DNA of 64,000 nt, taken from contig CM068547.1 of assembly GCA_035048495.1 (NCBI GenBank), positions 17,367,913 through 17,431,912 of the forward strand, written 5' to 3'. How positions within the stretch are numbered: position 1 is the first letter of the stretch; the number at the start of each line of letters is the position of its first letter. This DNA is from Euptelea pleiosperma. Taxonomy: Eukaryota > Streptophyta > Magnoliopsida > Ranunculales > Eupteleaceae. Below the pieces are notes generated by a model that saw nothing but the letters and a program-made list of their open reading frames with translations, ran no database searches and had not been told where the DNA came from. Made by a program: the position numbers and the translations under genes. Below are positions 45,778 to 57,234 of the stretch, one piece after another.

Positions 45778-46675
45778 TCTAGTGTGCACTAGAAGATTAT
45801 TGAAAAAGTATATCCCATATTTTTTACATGCACACTGTTTATTTCTATGGGAATGAATTTGATAGAGATGTGAGATCTTGTATTATTAGAATTAAGAATA
45901 AACCTCTACTGATTATAATTTTAAATTAGTAGTGTTCCTGCCTTCAGTTGATTTCAAAACTACACTATAATTGACTGTTGGCCTCCCAATGTGAGTTATT
46001 GTTCAAAGGAAATATCTACCTCCACAAAAATTAGAGTAAAAGCCATCTGTATTGCCCTGTTTGAAATTGAAATCTGATTCTTATTACTACAGAAAAGGGC
46101 TACTTACATGGAGAATGAAAGATACCTACATTTAAAGTGAATAAAAAGGGTATAAAAGACAGCCAATTTGCTAGAAAAATTCTTATCCATCAACAAATAC
46201 CCGTATACATTAGTGTATGTGAGAAACCTTAATAACTCTAATGAGGATTTTATGATCAGATACAGGATACCTCCAGATTCTATTTTTTATGTGAAATTAT
46301 TACTGAAATCTTATCCGGTACCACAGATAAAATCAAATCACTTACACTTGATGATATTACTGTTGATATTTGAATCTATGATTACTAGTGATTTGTGACT
46401 TGCGCTAATGTCTAAAAGAGCTAATATTTTTTATGAAGCAAAAGATTGAACTAATGTGTTAGTTATTTTTCTTCAATAGACTCAGTGTTTAGTGCTTATC
46501 AAGATTGATTTTATGAATTGAATCCTAACATTTTTCTGAATATTATCTTGGTGTATTATCTTTTCTTGAGCCGTTTAAAAATGATAATTAGGTTGAAAAA
46601 ATTTATTTGGAGGTCCTGGAGAATGAGCCTATTGGTTTTAAAAAAATTAAAAAATATATTATTTATTCGGAGCCA
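45778..46675 (+). other. Copia internal DNA between the nested insertions and the late ORF
   Basis: AT-rich. I find no protease, integrase or RT motif. It leads into the palindrome array at 46680. Confidence 0.45.
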
Positions 46676-46679
46676 CAGT

Positions 46680-46771
46680 CCAATCGATTGGACTCTACAG
46701 ACCAATCGATCGGACATCTCCAATCGATTGGCTTTGCTCAAATTGATTGGCCACTTAATCCAATCAATTGG
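46680..46771. repeat. Phased CCAATCGATTGG array ahead of the copia late ORF (5 sites)
   Basis: Site starts are 46680, 46702, 46720, 46740 and 46760, spaced 22, 18, 20 and 20. Sequences are CCAATCGATTGG, CCAATCGATCGG, CCAATCGATTGG, AAATTGATTGG and CCAATCAATTGG. Weaker matches occur at 46829 and 46852. This is the same motif and spacing as in the LTRs. Confidence 0.85.
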
Positions 46772-46803
46772 ACAGTGCGGCGTTCGTTTTTATAAAATCT
46801 AAA

Positions 46804-47654
46804 ATGGATCATTTTCAACCCCAATTGTTCCAATCGCCTCCCAAATTTCTCCCAATCGATCGCAGGTGCCCGATCTATTGTTCCTATACTATTTTATGGA
46901 GCGATTCTCTCGATTTCTTCAATTTTCTACTTCATCTTCTTCTTTGGATTTTGAAGAATTTTAGGGTGAAAATGGAATTGTTTTGGTATTTTCTTTCATT
47001 TTTGGTTCTTATGGTGACAAATCCTCATCGTAGAAGAACGATTGTAGTCTCAGAAGAGGAGAGTGCCAATGATGAGCCTCTTGCACCACGAACCCAATCT
47101 CACGTAAAACGAGGTGGTCGACTCAGTGGTTCACGGCATTCCTAGCGGGGTGAATCATCTAGAGGCTCTACGAGAGCTCGTTCCTGGGGTCGTTCCGGTC
47201 ATACCGAGATTCCTTGAATGAGTGCTCCCATTTCCCCATTTATTTTCGATTTTGCTAGGGATTGCTTTGAGCATTTCACTAGTCACAAATTCACTACTGA
47301 GAGGGTAGTTGAATTTGGCACTATTTTGGGGTTGTCCGAGGTTCATTCTATTTTCTTATCTCGTGAGTAGATCCCTGTTACTCGATTGAACATCCCTTTT
47401 TACTGTGTCTTGGTTAAGCTGTTTTATGCCAACATGCATTCCATTTAGTGTAATGACCAGAGTGAGCTATCCTTTAAGACTTATGTCTCTGGGGCTCACC
47501 TGACTATTACACCTCATCTAATTTCTATCTTGTTGGACAAACCTCGTCTCTCTACTTCACATGAGTACCTTCCCAGGACTCGTGAGCTGACGACTGATAG
47601 AGCCACTTTGATTGAGACTCTCATTGGGCAGCTTTTTGATTGGAGTACATTTAT
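46804..47654 (+). pseudogene. Copia late ORF (env-like or ORF3 type), 5' half
   Basis: The ATG at 46804 follows the palindrome array. The early part has a hydrophobic stretch (residues about 40-70, including LLLWILKNF and FWYFLSFLVLMV), then a basic segment (PHRRRTIV) and an acidic one. After a TAG at 47143-47145 the frame continues with SPFIFDFARDCFEHF, TTERVVEFGTILGLSE, NIPFYCVLVKLFYANM and TTDRATLIETLIGQLFDWS. Further stops (near 47216, 47368 and 47446) fit C-to-T or G-to-A changes. The chromovirus inserted at 47654, and the frame resumes at 56541. SIRE/Maximus copia elements carry an extra ORF in this place; function unknown. Confidence 0.6.
47650..47654. repeat. Target-site duplication TTTAT of the chromovirus (5' side)
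   Basis: Identical to 56536-56540. Confidence 0.9.
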
Positions 47655-47922
47655 TGTAATGACCCTATTTCTAGCAATATTATAGTAGACTTTTTATAAT
47701 ACTTTGAACATTATATGTATGCCATTTTAAAGGTCTCAACAATAGCTTTCTATCGGTATCAAGTTCGTCCAAATCGGACGTGCGAGTCAAAAGTTATTGT
47801 GTTTAGTTCTGGGCAACATTTTAAGTTTTTATTAAAATTCAAAAAAAAGAAAAAAAAAAGATAATTTTCAAAATTATAGTCCCACATCGGTTAAAAATAA
47901 AAAATTCTGAGTTCTCAACCTC

Positions 47923-47930
47923 TATAAATA
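47923..47930 (+). promoter_or_regulatory. TATA box of the chromovirus 5' LTR
   Basis: TATAAATA after CAACCTC; the same box is at 54701-54708 in the 3' LTR. Confidence 0.7.
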
Positions 47931-48257
47931 CAAGGCCATGCCTTGAGAAAATTACATCAATTTGGGTATTTGCATTCTAACCCCTGAGGTAAGAATATTT
48001 GCAAAAAAGTCCCTCAACTAGAAGAAATTCTAAAAAATTCCCAGGAATTCCTAAAAATATTCAGGAGGTCCTTTGAAAAGTTTTTTTTGTGGGGCCTACT
48101 GCCTCGAGATACATGCTACCTCGAGATTAGCATCGTACGAGGTTCAAAGATTTTGGGATTCTAGCGTATTCACTTGTAAGTACATAGTTATTTATTTTAT
48201 GCCTTTATTTATTTAATTAATTAATTATTTAATTAATTTAATTATTATTTATTTAAT

Positions 48258-48291
<34 letters not shown>

Positions 48292-48802
48292 TTATTTATT
48301 TATAAATATTATTTTTATTTTTTATTTTTTTTGAAGTAGTAGAAAATTCACAGAATATTGTAAAAAAATTCTAGAAAATTCTATTATTTTTGGGGAAAAT
48401 GTCTGAAAATGCTATTCTTGTTATCTGTTAAATTTTAGCAAGATAAAATCCCAATTCTTGTATTTTCCACATAAAATGTGTAAATGCATTGATAATTTCT
48501 TGTAATCTTAAAAACATAAAATTATGATAGATGAGGACATGTGTAATCTATTTAGTTGGATGAAGTCATGCTCAAATTCATTTAAAATGAGCTATATGCA
48601 TTTTTTATCCGTTTTATGTATTCGTTTTCTAAGATATTAATAGGGCTTAAATGTTCTTATTTTTAGTTTCAAAATGCAAAAATAGGAATGCTATGCATGT
48701 AAAGATGTTTCTACAAACATTATTATTTTATGCATATAAATACGATTGATGACATGAATAAGAACGTGATTGGGAATGTGAAATATCAGATTAGTTGGAA
48801 TC

Positions 48803-48950
48803 AGGCGTTGTCTCATTTCTTCGAGACCCCTTGAGGTTTTAGTCCCCTAAAGCATCAGGCGTTGTCTTATTTCCTTAAGACCCCTTGGGGTTCCAGTCCC
48901 CTAAAGAAGAGGCGTTGTCTCATTCATGAGACCCCTCGGGTATTTATACC
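48803..48950. repeat. 53-54-bp tandem repeat with hairpin potential (also at 55573-55720)
   Basis: AGGCGTTGTCT starts at 48803, 48857 and 48910. Each unit holds GTCTCAT...GAGACCCC, and the first two also have GGGG...AGTCCCC, giving short stems. Confidence 0.85.
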
Positions 48951-49767
48951 TAAAAGAAAATTAGGGAATCTGGAGAGAGGATACCTAATGAAATAATTAG
49001 TGTGCACATTAGGGAGTTTACTTGTGGACTAGAAGTGTTCACATCGTACACTAGGACCGATGGAATGTTGGTACGAAATACATCAGAATTGATAGTTTGA
49101 CTTTATAGAAATGGTCACGGGTATTCCGATAAGAGAAAGGTTGACTATTATATGAAAAGATTCATTGTATTCGAAGTTATACGTAAGTAATTGATGGAGA
49201 GTTGAGTTTTATCGAATTACATGTGAAATACATTTACAAATTGTATTTGTTTTAAAGTAAACAAAAGTCACTGATTTAAGTGGATTTTACGCATGAGAAA
49301 TGTACTTACTGGGCCCTAGCTCATCGTTTTAAAATGTTTTGTTTTCAAGAAAGGATAAGGGGAAGTTGGACTGATGCTTCCAGCATTTCTGTTGATAGAC
49401 TTAAGCTTTTGACGATGTTATATTTTGTTTAATTCTTCTATCTTGTAGAAGGATACATGAGTTATGTAGGTCCTTTGACCGTTTAGTAACATGTATTTGG
49501 GAGTACGATATATATACAATGTTTTCTTTTGGATGGGCATATTACGGTTTTGTTTGAAGTAAGACATCCTCTAACATTATTAATGTGTCAATGAAGTGCG
49601 TTTCGTCTTATGAATTGTTTAAACAAAATGAAAAAAAATTATCCGGTGTATTTCCGCTGCATCGTGATACCAGTTTTGTTTAACTGTGCGTTTGTATGAT
49701 CAGATCGCGCCTCAAGATACGAGAAAGGTCGATATGACCTAATATCGGATTTGGGGGCGTGACAGCT

Positions 49768-49779
49768 TGGTATCAAAGC
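49768..49779 (+). other. Primer-binding site of the chromovirus
   Basis: TGGTATCAAAGC, three bases after the LTR end, of initiator tRNA-Met type. Confidence 0.85.
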
Positions 49780-49981
49780 TTTAGGTTACAAGTCCTCGGA
49801 AACATTGTACCTTAGCCAAATTGAATAATACATTTTCATCAAATCATATATTAATTAAGATCATAATACAACCTTACGAATGAAGAACTAACAAGATAAA
49901 GAACATCATAATAAAACTCCTTGTTATTTTTAAAACTATTTATTGTGCACGTCCCTAACTCGTCCTTTTGTTATAAAGGCA

Positions 49982-50953
49982 ATGAGAAGCGGAAGAGGCA
50001 GAGGTAAGAATACCTCACGTACGCCTACTCCAGAGGTAGGTGCGGAGGCTCAGTTAGCCGGCGTTTACACGGCTTTGGGTCATATCACTGCTGCCTTGGA
50101 CTGGCATGTTCAGGAGGTTCGTCCCGAGCCAGCTCGTGCTCGTCCGGACGATAGTTTGCGAGAGTTCCAACGACTACGAGCGTCGGAGTTCAGAGGTCTT
50201 CCTGAACCAATGGAAGCCGAGGGGTGGTTACGTGAGGTAGATAGGATTTTTCGGGCTATGAGATGCCCTGAGGACCGTAAGGTGGAGTTGGCCACCTTTA
50301 TGTTGAAGGGCGATGCTATGACTTGGTGGGACATGGTGCGTTCCATGAGAGACGATGTGGTCCTCACATGGGAAGACTTTAGGGGACTATTTCTGGAGAA
50401 GTACTTCCCCGTTTCTGTCTGAGATCAGGTCGAGGCAGACTTCTTGGCCCTCGAGCAGGGTTCCATGACTGTGGCACAGTATGTGACCCAGTTTGATCGT
50501 TTGGCAGCTTATGCACCACACATCATCTCGACAGAGGAGAGAAAGGCGAAGAGATTTCAGGCGGGCCTCAAGTCTGGAATTAGGAGGATGATTGTGGGTC
50601 AATTGATTCATGTGTATGCCACCACCGTAGAGATGGCATTGGCACTGGAGAAGGATACTAGCGATTTCCTGAAGGATCGTACAAATCCTAAGGGAAAGGG
50701 TCGAGTTGCACCTACTGCTCCCCAGAGATATTCGGATTCAGCTAAGAAGCTGAAGTTATCTGTTCCTACCATTGCTGCACACCCGATCAACTCCGCCCCT
50801 CCTAATCAGATTGTGCGAGCAGATAGGCGTTGTTACAACTGCAATGGTATAGGACACTTACAGAGGCACTGCCCTCGTGCACCATATCAGAAGCCTGCGG
50901 GCAATACTCAGAGGTCGAATATACCGGGGCGAGTCTTTGCCATTACACGGTAG
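49982..50953 (+). pseudogene. Chromovirus Gag (one internal stop)
   Basis: I chose the ATG at 49982 because MRSGRGRG is the usual start of this Gag family; an upstream in-frame ATG at 49943 is also possible. The capsid block shows MEAEGWLREVDRIFRAMRCP, TFMLKGDAMTWWDMV and FRGLFLEKYFP. A TGA at 50420-50422 breaks the frame where CGA is likely. The frame then continues with LEQGSMTVAQYVTQFDRLA and ends in the zinc knuckle CYNCNGIGHLQRHC (50831-50872). A TAG at 50951-50953 separates it from the protease, although relatives have one continuous frame. Gag packages element RNA in the cytoplasm. Confidence 0.9.
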
Positions 50954-50974
50954 GATGCGAGTGCATCCAAGAAT

Positions 50975-51388
50975 GTGGTAGAATGTACTCTTCTGATCTC
51001 ACACTTGTATGCTAAAGTGTTGATTGATTCGGGTTCTACCCATTCTTTTGTATCTATTACATTTGCATATGCTTTAGGCTTTGAATTCGAGTCATTAGAT
51101 TTTACGCTTACTGTATCTACACCTCTAGGAGGGAACTGTATTGTAGATCAAATGTGTAAGAATTGTTTGATTCGGATAGGAGATCATGATTTGATTGCTG
51201 ACTTGATCCTATTAGAGATGACGGATGTAGACGTTATTCTTGGGATGGACTGGCTATCAGCATATCATGCGACAGTGGATTGTTATGCGAAGAGGGTGAC
51301 GTTCCAGATACCGGGACAGTCTCTTTTTCAGTTTGTGGGTGCAAAATTATCACCCCATGCATCAGTAGTATCGGCCTTACGTGTTTAA
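50975..51388 (+). pseudogene. Chromovirus aspartic protease
   Basis: The active-site motif is VLIDSGSTHSFVS, near 51018-51050. It is followed by LILLEMTDVDVILGMDWLSA, where ILGMDWL marks the C-terminal part of retrotransposon proteases. A TAA at 51386-51388 interrupts the frame before RT. The protease cleaves the Gag-Pol precursor. The start given is the first ATG after the stop at 50951; it is probably not a natural start, as the protease is normally made as part of a polyprotein. Confidence 0.88.
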
Positions 51389-51457
51389 AAGAAACGTCGG
51401 GCCGATTGTACTAGTTTCCTTGCCTTTCTAGAGGGGGAAGAGAGCAAGAGGGTACAA

Positions 51458-52830
51458 ATGGAGCAGATTCTTGTAGTTAGTGAGTTCAAGGATATCTTTC
51501 CAGAGGAACTACCAGGATTGCCTCCAAAGAGAGAAGTTGAGTTTTCCATTGAGCTTATGCCAGGGACTTCACCTATTTCTAAGGCGCCATACAGAATGGC
51601 ACCTACAGAGCTCAAGGAACTGAAGGTTCAGGTGGAAGACTTAGGAACTAAAGGCTTCATAAGACCAAGTGTCTCCCCTTGGGGCGCTCCGGTCCTGTTC
51701 GTGAAGAAGAAAGACGGTTCCTTGAGGATGTCCATCGACTACAGACAAATCAACAAGGTCACGGTGAAGAATAAATACCCTTTGCCGCGGATTGATGATC
51801 TGTTTGACCAGTTGAGGGGAGCCCATTACTTTTCGAAGATAGACTTGAGGTCTGGGTATCATCAGCTCAAAGTGAAAGATGAGGATATCTCGAAGACAGC
51901 ATTTCAAACACGGTATGGCCATTATGAATTTCTAGTCATGCCATTCGGATTGACGAATGCTCCAGCCGCATTCATGGATCTGATGAACCGGATCTTCCGA
52001 TTGTACCTCGATTAGTTCATCATCGTCTTTATTGATGATATCCTGATCTACTCATGGACTCAAGAACAGCATGAGCAGCATCTGCAACTAGCCCTACAGA
52101 CGTTGAGAGATCATCGACTCTATGCCAAGTTCAGTAAATGTGAATTCTGGCAAGAGGATGTAAAGTTCTTGGGTCATGTTATTTTCGGGGAGGGAATCTC
52201 AGTTGATCCGTCGAAGGTTGAAGCAGTGTTGAACTGGGAGCCGCCGAGCAGTGTTACTGAAATTCGGAGTTTCCTGGGTTTGGCGGGCTACTATCGGAGG
52301 TTCATTGATGGATTCTCCAGCATTGCTAGCCCAATGACACGCCTCACACGGAAGGGTGTAAAGTTCGAGTGGGACGAGAAGTGTTCTTCTGCCTTTGAAG
52401 AGCTGAAGACTCGTCTAACTACTTCACCTGTTCTGACAATTCCGTCTGATGAGGGGGGCTTTGTCATTTACAGTGATGCATCATTGAAGGGACTAGGTTG
52501 TGTCTTGAAGGGACTAGGTTGTGTCTTGATGCAGAATGGGAAGGTGATCGCTTATGCTTCGAGACAGTTGAAGATTCATGAGCAAAATTACCCTACCCAC
52601 GACCTTGAGCTTGCAGCAGTTGTCTTTGCGCTCAAGATTTGGCGTCATTACCTCTACGGCGAGAAGTTCGAGCTTTATTCTGATCACAAGAGCTTGAAAT
52701 ACATTTTCACTCAGAGGGAGCTGAACATGAGGCAGAGACGATGGATGGAGTTCCTGAAGGACTATGACTTCACTCTCCAGTACCACCCAGGCAAGGCCAA
52801 TGTCGTGGCAGATGCACTAAGTCGAAAACA
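51458..52830 (+). pseudogene. Chromovirus reverse transcriptase and RNase H
   Basis: The first part (51458-52012) has [53 protein letters not shown] and [21 protein letters not shown] at 52013-52015 falls just before the catalytic box [10 protein letters not shown] (52025-52054), where Gln is usual. The rest runs on with [16 protein letters not shown] and RNase H ([40 protein letters not shown]). A 21-bp tandem duplication at 52485-52526 repeats seven residues (LKGLGCV) right after the first RNase H catalytic Asp. Confidence 0.93.
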
Positions 52831-54381
52831 GAGTAGGACTATATTTTGCCTTTTGGGCCAGGAGGTAGAATGGCCGGATGTTGAGGGGGACCGTGAACCT
52901 CAGATTTTGACACAGTACCCCAAGATCCTTGTCTCACACTTGGTGGTCGAACCCTCTTTGATTAGAAGGATTATAGAGGCACAGCATGGGAAGGGAGGGT
53001 CTGATGCCGTCCGCCATACTATCTCGAAGGAGGAGTGGACTTTACACTCAGATGACAGTCTAAGGTACCGTGAGAGGTTGTGGGTACCTGAAGACAATGA
53101 TGACCTAAAACGGGAGATTCTCGATGAGGCTCACTGTACTCGTTACACAATACATCCAGGCAGCTCTAAGATGTACCAAGACTTACGTAGGCAGTTTTGG
53201 TGGAATAACATGAAGAGGGAGATTGCTCAATATGTGTCGAGATGCCTAACATGTCAGCAGATCAAGGTAGAGCATCAGAAACCAGGAGGCACCCTACAGC
53301 CTCTACCTATCCCAGAGTGGAAGTGGGATAATGTGTCAATGGATTTTGTGATGGGTCTACCTAAGACTCGTCAGAACCATGACTCCATTTGGGTAATCGT
53401 GGACAGATTGACGAAGTCTGCTCATTTCTTGGCTGTCAAAGCTACTCACAGTGTCGATGATCTGAGCAGATTGTACGTCAAAGAGATTGTCAAACTACAC
53501 GGTATCCCAGTCTCCATTGTGTCTGATAGAGATCCGAAGTTCACCTCGAAGTTCTGGAAGAGTTTTCAGAGTGCCTTCAGGACAAAGTTGAATTTTAGTT
53601 CAGCTTTCCACCCTCAAACAGACGACAAACAGAGCGAGTGAATCAAATCTTAGAAGATTTACTCAGAGCTTGTATAATGGACTTTAAGGGCAGTTGGGAG
53701 GATCACTTGCCGCTTGTGGAGTTCTCATACAATAATAGCCATCAGTCGAGCATCGGCATGGCACCCTATGAGGCTCTGTACGGAAGACCTTGTAGATCTC
53801 TAGTGTGCTGGGCAGAAGTCGGAGAAAGAAGCTTGCTTGGTCCTGAGGTGGTGCAGGAGACAACTGAGAAGATCGGGATCATTCGAGAACGTCTCCTTGC
53901 GGTGCAGAGTCAGCAAAAGTCTTATGCTAATCTGCATCGCCGTAAGCTTGAGTTCTCCATCGACGACCATGTCTTCTTGAAGGTATCGCCAGTCAGAGGA
54001 GTGATGAGGTTCGGCAAGAAAGGGAAGCTAGCACCGAGGTTCATTGGACCTTTCTTGGTCCTTGATAGGATTGGTGAGGTTGCCTATCGCTTAGCTTTGC
54101 CTACTCAGTTGGCCAGAGTTCACGACGTCTTTCATGTCCCGATGCTTCGCAAGTATGTGCCAGATCCATCTCACGTGCTTGATTGGAAGTCTTTAGAGCT
54201 CCGAGAGGATGTTTCATATGTTGAACAACTTATCTGTATCCTTGCCACGAAAGAACAAGTGTTGCGCACTAAAGTGATCCCCTAAGTGAAGGTGTTGTGG
54301 CAACACCACAACATTGAGGATGCCTCTTGGGAACTGGAGGCTGACGTCAGAGAGAAGTATCCACATTTGTTCTCGGATTAG
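52831..54381 (+). pseudogene. Chromovirus integrase with chromodomain-like end
   Basis: The zinc-binding part has [17 protein letters not shown] and CLTCQQIK (H and C ligands, near 53130-53265). In the catalytic core the first Asp is in [11 protein letters not shown], the second in [12 protein letters not shown], and the Glu is in QSE at 53636-53638, directly followed by a TGA (53639-53641) where CGA is likely. The frame continues at 53642 with EDLLRACIMDFKGSWEDHL, the GPFLVLDRIG block and HDVFHVPMLRKYV. The tail (ILATKEQVLRTKVIP, a TAA at 54283-54285, then VKVLWQHHNIEDASWELE) is the chromodomain-like region that targets chromoviruses to heterochromatin. It ends at TAG 54379-54381. Confidence 0.9.
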
Positions 54382-54413
54382 GCATGTCTAATTTCGAGGA
54401 CGAAATTCTTTAT

Positions 54414-54426
54414 AAGGAGGGTGGGA
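54414..54426 (+). other. Polypurine tract of the chromovirus
   Basis: AAGGAGGGTGGGA, abutting the 3' LTR. Confidence 0.85.
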
Positions 54427-56535
54427 TGTAATGACCCTATTTCTAGCAATATATTATAGTAGACTTTTTATAATACTTTGAACATTATATGTATGCCATT
54501 TTAAAGGTCTCAACAATAGCTTTCTATCGGTATCAAGTTCGTCCAAATCGGACGTGCGAGTCAAAAGTTATTGTGTTTAGTTCTGGGCAACATTTTAAGT
54601 TTTTATTAAAATTCAAAAAAAAAAAAGAAAAAAAAAAGACAATTTTCAAAATTATAGTCCCACATCGGTTAAAAATAAAAAGTTCTGAGTTCTCAACCTC
54701 TATAAATACAAGGCCATGCCTTGAGAAAATTACATCAATTTGGGTATTTGCATTCTAACCCCTGAGGTAAGAATATTTGCAAAAAAGTCTCTCAACTAGA
54801 AGAAATTCTAGAAAATTCCCAGGAATTTTTAAAAATATTCAGGACGTCCTTTGAAAAGTTTTTTTTGTGGGGCCTACTGCCTCGAGATACACACTACCTC
54901 GAGATTCGCATCGTACGAGGTTCAAAGATTTTGGGATTCTAGCGTATTCACTTGTAAGTACATAGTTATTTATTTTATGCCTTTATTTATTTAATTAATT
55001 ATTTATTTAATTAATTTAATTATTATTTATTTATTTATTTAATTGATTAATTATTATTTATTTATTTATTTATAAATATTATTTTTATTTTTTATTTTTT
55101 TTGAAATAGTAGAAAATTCACAGAATATTGTAGAAAAATTCTAGAAAATTCTATTATTTTTGGGAAAAATGTCTGAAAATGCTATTCTTGTTATCTGTTA
55201 AATTTTAGCAAGGAAAAATCCCAATTCTTGTATTTTCCACATAAAATGTGTAAATGCATTGATAATTTCTTGTAATCTTAAAAACATGAAATTATGATAG
55301 ATGAGGACATGTATAATCTATTTAGTTGGATGAAGTCATGCTCAAATTTATTTAAAATGAGATATATGCATTTTTCATCCGTTTTATGTATTCGTTTTCT
55401 AAGATATTAATAGGGCTTAAATGTTCTTATTTTTAGTTTCAAAATGCAAAAATAGAAATGCTATGCATGTAAAGATGTTTCTACAAACATTATTATTTTA
55501 TGCATATAAATACGATTGATGACATGAATAAGAACGTGATTGGGAATGTGGAATATCAGATTAGTTGGAATCAGGCGTTGTCTCATTTCTTCGAGACCCC
55601 TTGGGGTTTTAGTCCCCTAAAGCATCAGGCGTTGTCTTATTTCTTTAAGACCCCTTGGGGTTCCAGTCCCCTAAAGAAGAGGCGTTGTCTCATTCATGAG
55701 ACCCCTCGGGTATTTATACCTAAAAGAAAATTAGGGAATCCGGAGAGAGGATACCTAATGAAACAATTAGTGTGCACATTAGGGAGTTTACTTGTGGACT
55801 AGAAGTGTTGACATCGTACACTAGGACCGATGGAATGTTGGTACGAAATACATCAGAATTGATAGTTTGACTTTATAGAAATGGTCACGGGTATTCTGAT
55901 AAAAGAAAGGTTGATTATTATATGAAAAGACTTCATTGTATTCGAAGTTATACGTAAGTAATTGATGGAGAGTTGAGTTTTATCAAATTACATGTGAAAT
56001 ACATTTGCAAATTGTATTTGTTTTAAAGTAAACAAAAATCGCTGATTTAAGTGGATTTTACGCATGAGAAATGTACTTACTGGGCCCTAGCTCATCGTTT
56101 TAAAATATTTTGTTTTCAGGAAAGGATAAGGGGAAGTTGGACTGATGCTTCCAGCATTTCTGTTGATAGACTTAAGCTTTTGACGATGTTATATTTTGTT
56201 TAATTCTTCTATCTTGTAGAAGGATACATGAGTTATGTAGGTCCTTTGACCGTTTAGTAACATGTATTTGGGAGTACGATATATATACAATATTTTCTTT
56301 TGGATGGGCATATTACGGTTTTGTTTGAAGTAAGACATCCTCTAACATTATTAATGTGTCAATGAAGTGCGTTTCGTCTTATGAATTGTTTAAACAAAAT
56401 GAAAAAAAATTATCCGGTGTATTTTCGCTGCATCGTGATACCAGTTTTGTTTAACTGTGCATTTGTATGATCAGATCGCGCCTCAAGATACGAGAAAGGT
56501 CGATATGACCTAATATCAGATTTGGGGGCATGACA
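54427..56535 (+). mobile_element. 3' LTR of the chromovirus (2109 bp)
   Basis: TGTAATGACCC...GGGGGCATGACA, the near-identical partner of 47655-49764. The GGGGGCATGACA end differs from GGGGGCGTGACA in the 5' LTR by a G-to-A change. Confidence 0.95.
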
Positions 56536-56540
56536 TTTAT
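56536..56540. repeat. Target-site duplication TTTAT (3' side)
   Basis: Identical to 47650-47654. Confidence 0.9.
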
Positions 56541-57234
56541 ACTCCTTACTTCTTTTCTCCCTTAGTATCGGTTGTTGCATCTCATCTGTGGGTACAACAT
56601 TGATCCACCTGGGCATGGGGCACAGGTGAACATTGATCGTCTCCAGCTTCTATATCATCTTGGTACCGAGTTTGTCATTGACCTTCCGAGGTTCATGTTT
56701 AGAGCGGGTAGCCAGTTGGCTAACCATCTGTGTCTTCCATTTCCTCTGCTGGTGAGCTCTATTCTACTACACTTGGATGTACCGATCTTAGCTTCCGAGG
56801 AGATATGCTCTCCCATGGGGCCCATTAGACCGTCCACTATCAGGAAGAGCATGTCTCCGGTTCAAAGAGTGACAGATGTTCCTCCGCACTTCGATGATCT
56901 TTTTGATGAGGACTTGGGAGATGATGCTGAGCCAAGCGTCCAGCCGACAGATACTGAAATGCATCCTCCAGAGCCACATCCATCTTTTGTCCTACCTCCA
57001 GAGATGCCTACACCTTACTCATTTGAGTCTCTTCATCACCAGATGGTGGGATTCGACCAGCGGCTTACATCTCATAAGGAGCGGATGGCTCTGGGTTTTC
57101 GTCGTCTAGAGGAGCGTCAGGATGCTGGTTTCAACTGGATGACTAGCATTCTTAAGGATATGCAGCAATATATGGAGTATCAGTTTACCATGATGGGCTT
57201 TGGACAGCATCCACCATTTCATGGTCCATATTAG
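56541..57234 (+). pseudogene. Copia late ORF (env-like or ORF3 type), 3' half with coiled coil
   Basis: Counting one copy of TTTAT, the frame of the 5' half continues here without a shift. After a TAG near 56569 it is open for 220 residues from 56572. It shows LLYHLGTEFVIDLPRFMF, a Pro/Asp/Glu-rich linker, then a heptad-like coiled coil (about residues 160-205: SLHHQMVGFDQRLTSHKERM, GFRRLEERQDAGF, ILKDMQQYMEYQF), and ends FHGPY. Late ORFs of SIRE-type copia elements also end in coiled coils. No clear transmembrane anchor is seen in this half, so I do not call it a true envelope. Confidence 0.6.

Larger units (their letters stand above)
47655..49764 (+). mobile_element. 5' LTR of the chromovirus (2110 bp)
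   Basis: TGTAATGACCC...GGGGGCGTGACA. TATA box (TATAAATA) at 47923-47930, an AT-rich ATTT tract at 48190-48315, and a three-unit 53-54-bp repeat at 48803-48950. Confidence 0.95.
47655..56535 (+). mobile_element. Full-length Ty3/gypsy chromovirus (Tekay/Del-like), 8881 bp
   Basis: Two nearly identical LTRs (47655-49764 and 54427-56535), a tRNA-Met-type primer site, gag with a zinc knuckle, protease, RT, RNase H, integrase, a chromodomain-like C-terminus, a purine tract and perfect TTTAT target duplications. It is the youngest-looking complete element here: the LTRs differ at only a few positions per hundred bases. Six in-frame stops nonetheless interrupt gag-pol, so it is not autonomous. Confidence 0.95.

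Noticed and set aside
48190..48315. AT-rich ATTT tract as a matrix attachment site or origin
   Set aside because: Simple-sequence tract present in both chromovirus LTRs; no evidence for such a role from sequence alone.
46804..57234. True viral envelope gene
   Set aside because: Only the position and the coiled coil recall env-like ORFs of SIRE-type elements. I see no convincing signal peptide plus membrane anchor, and the frame is broken.
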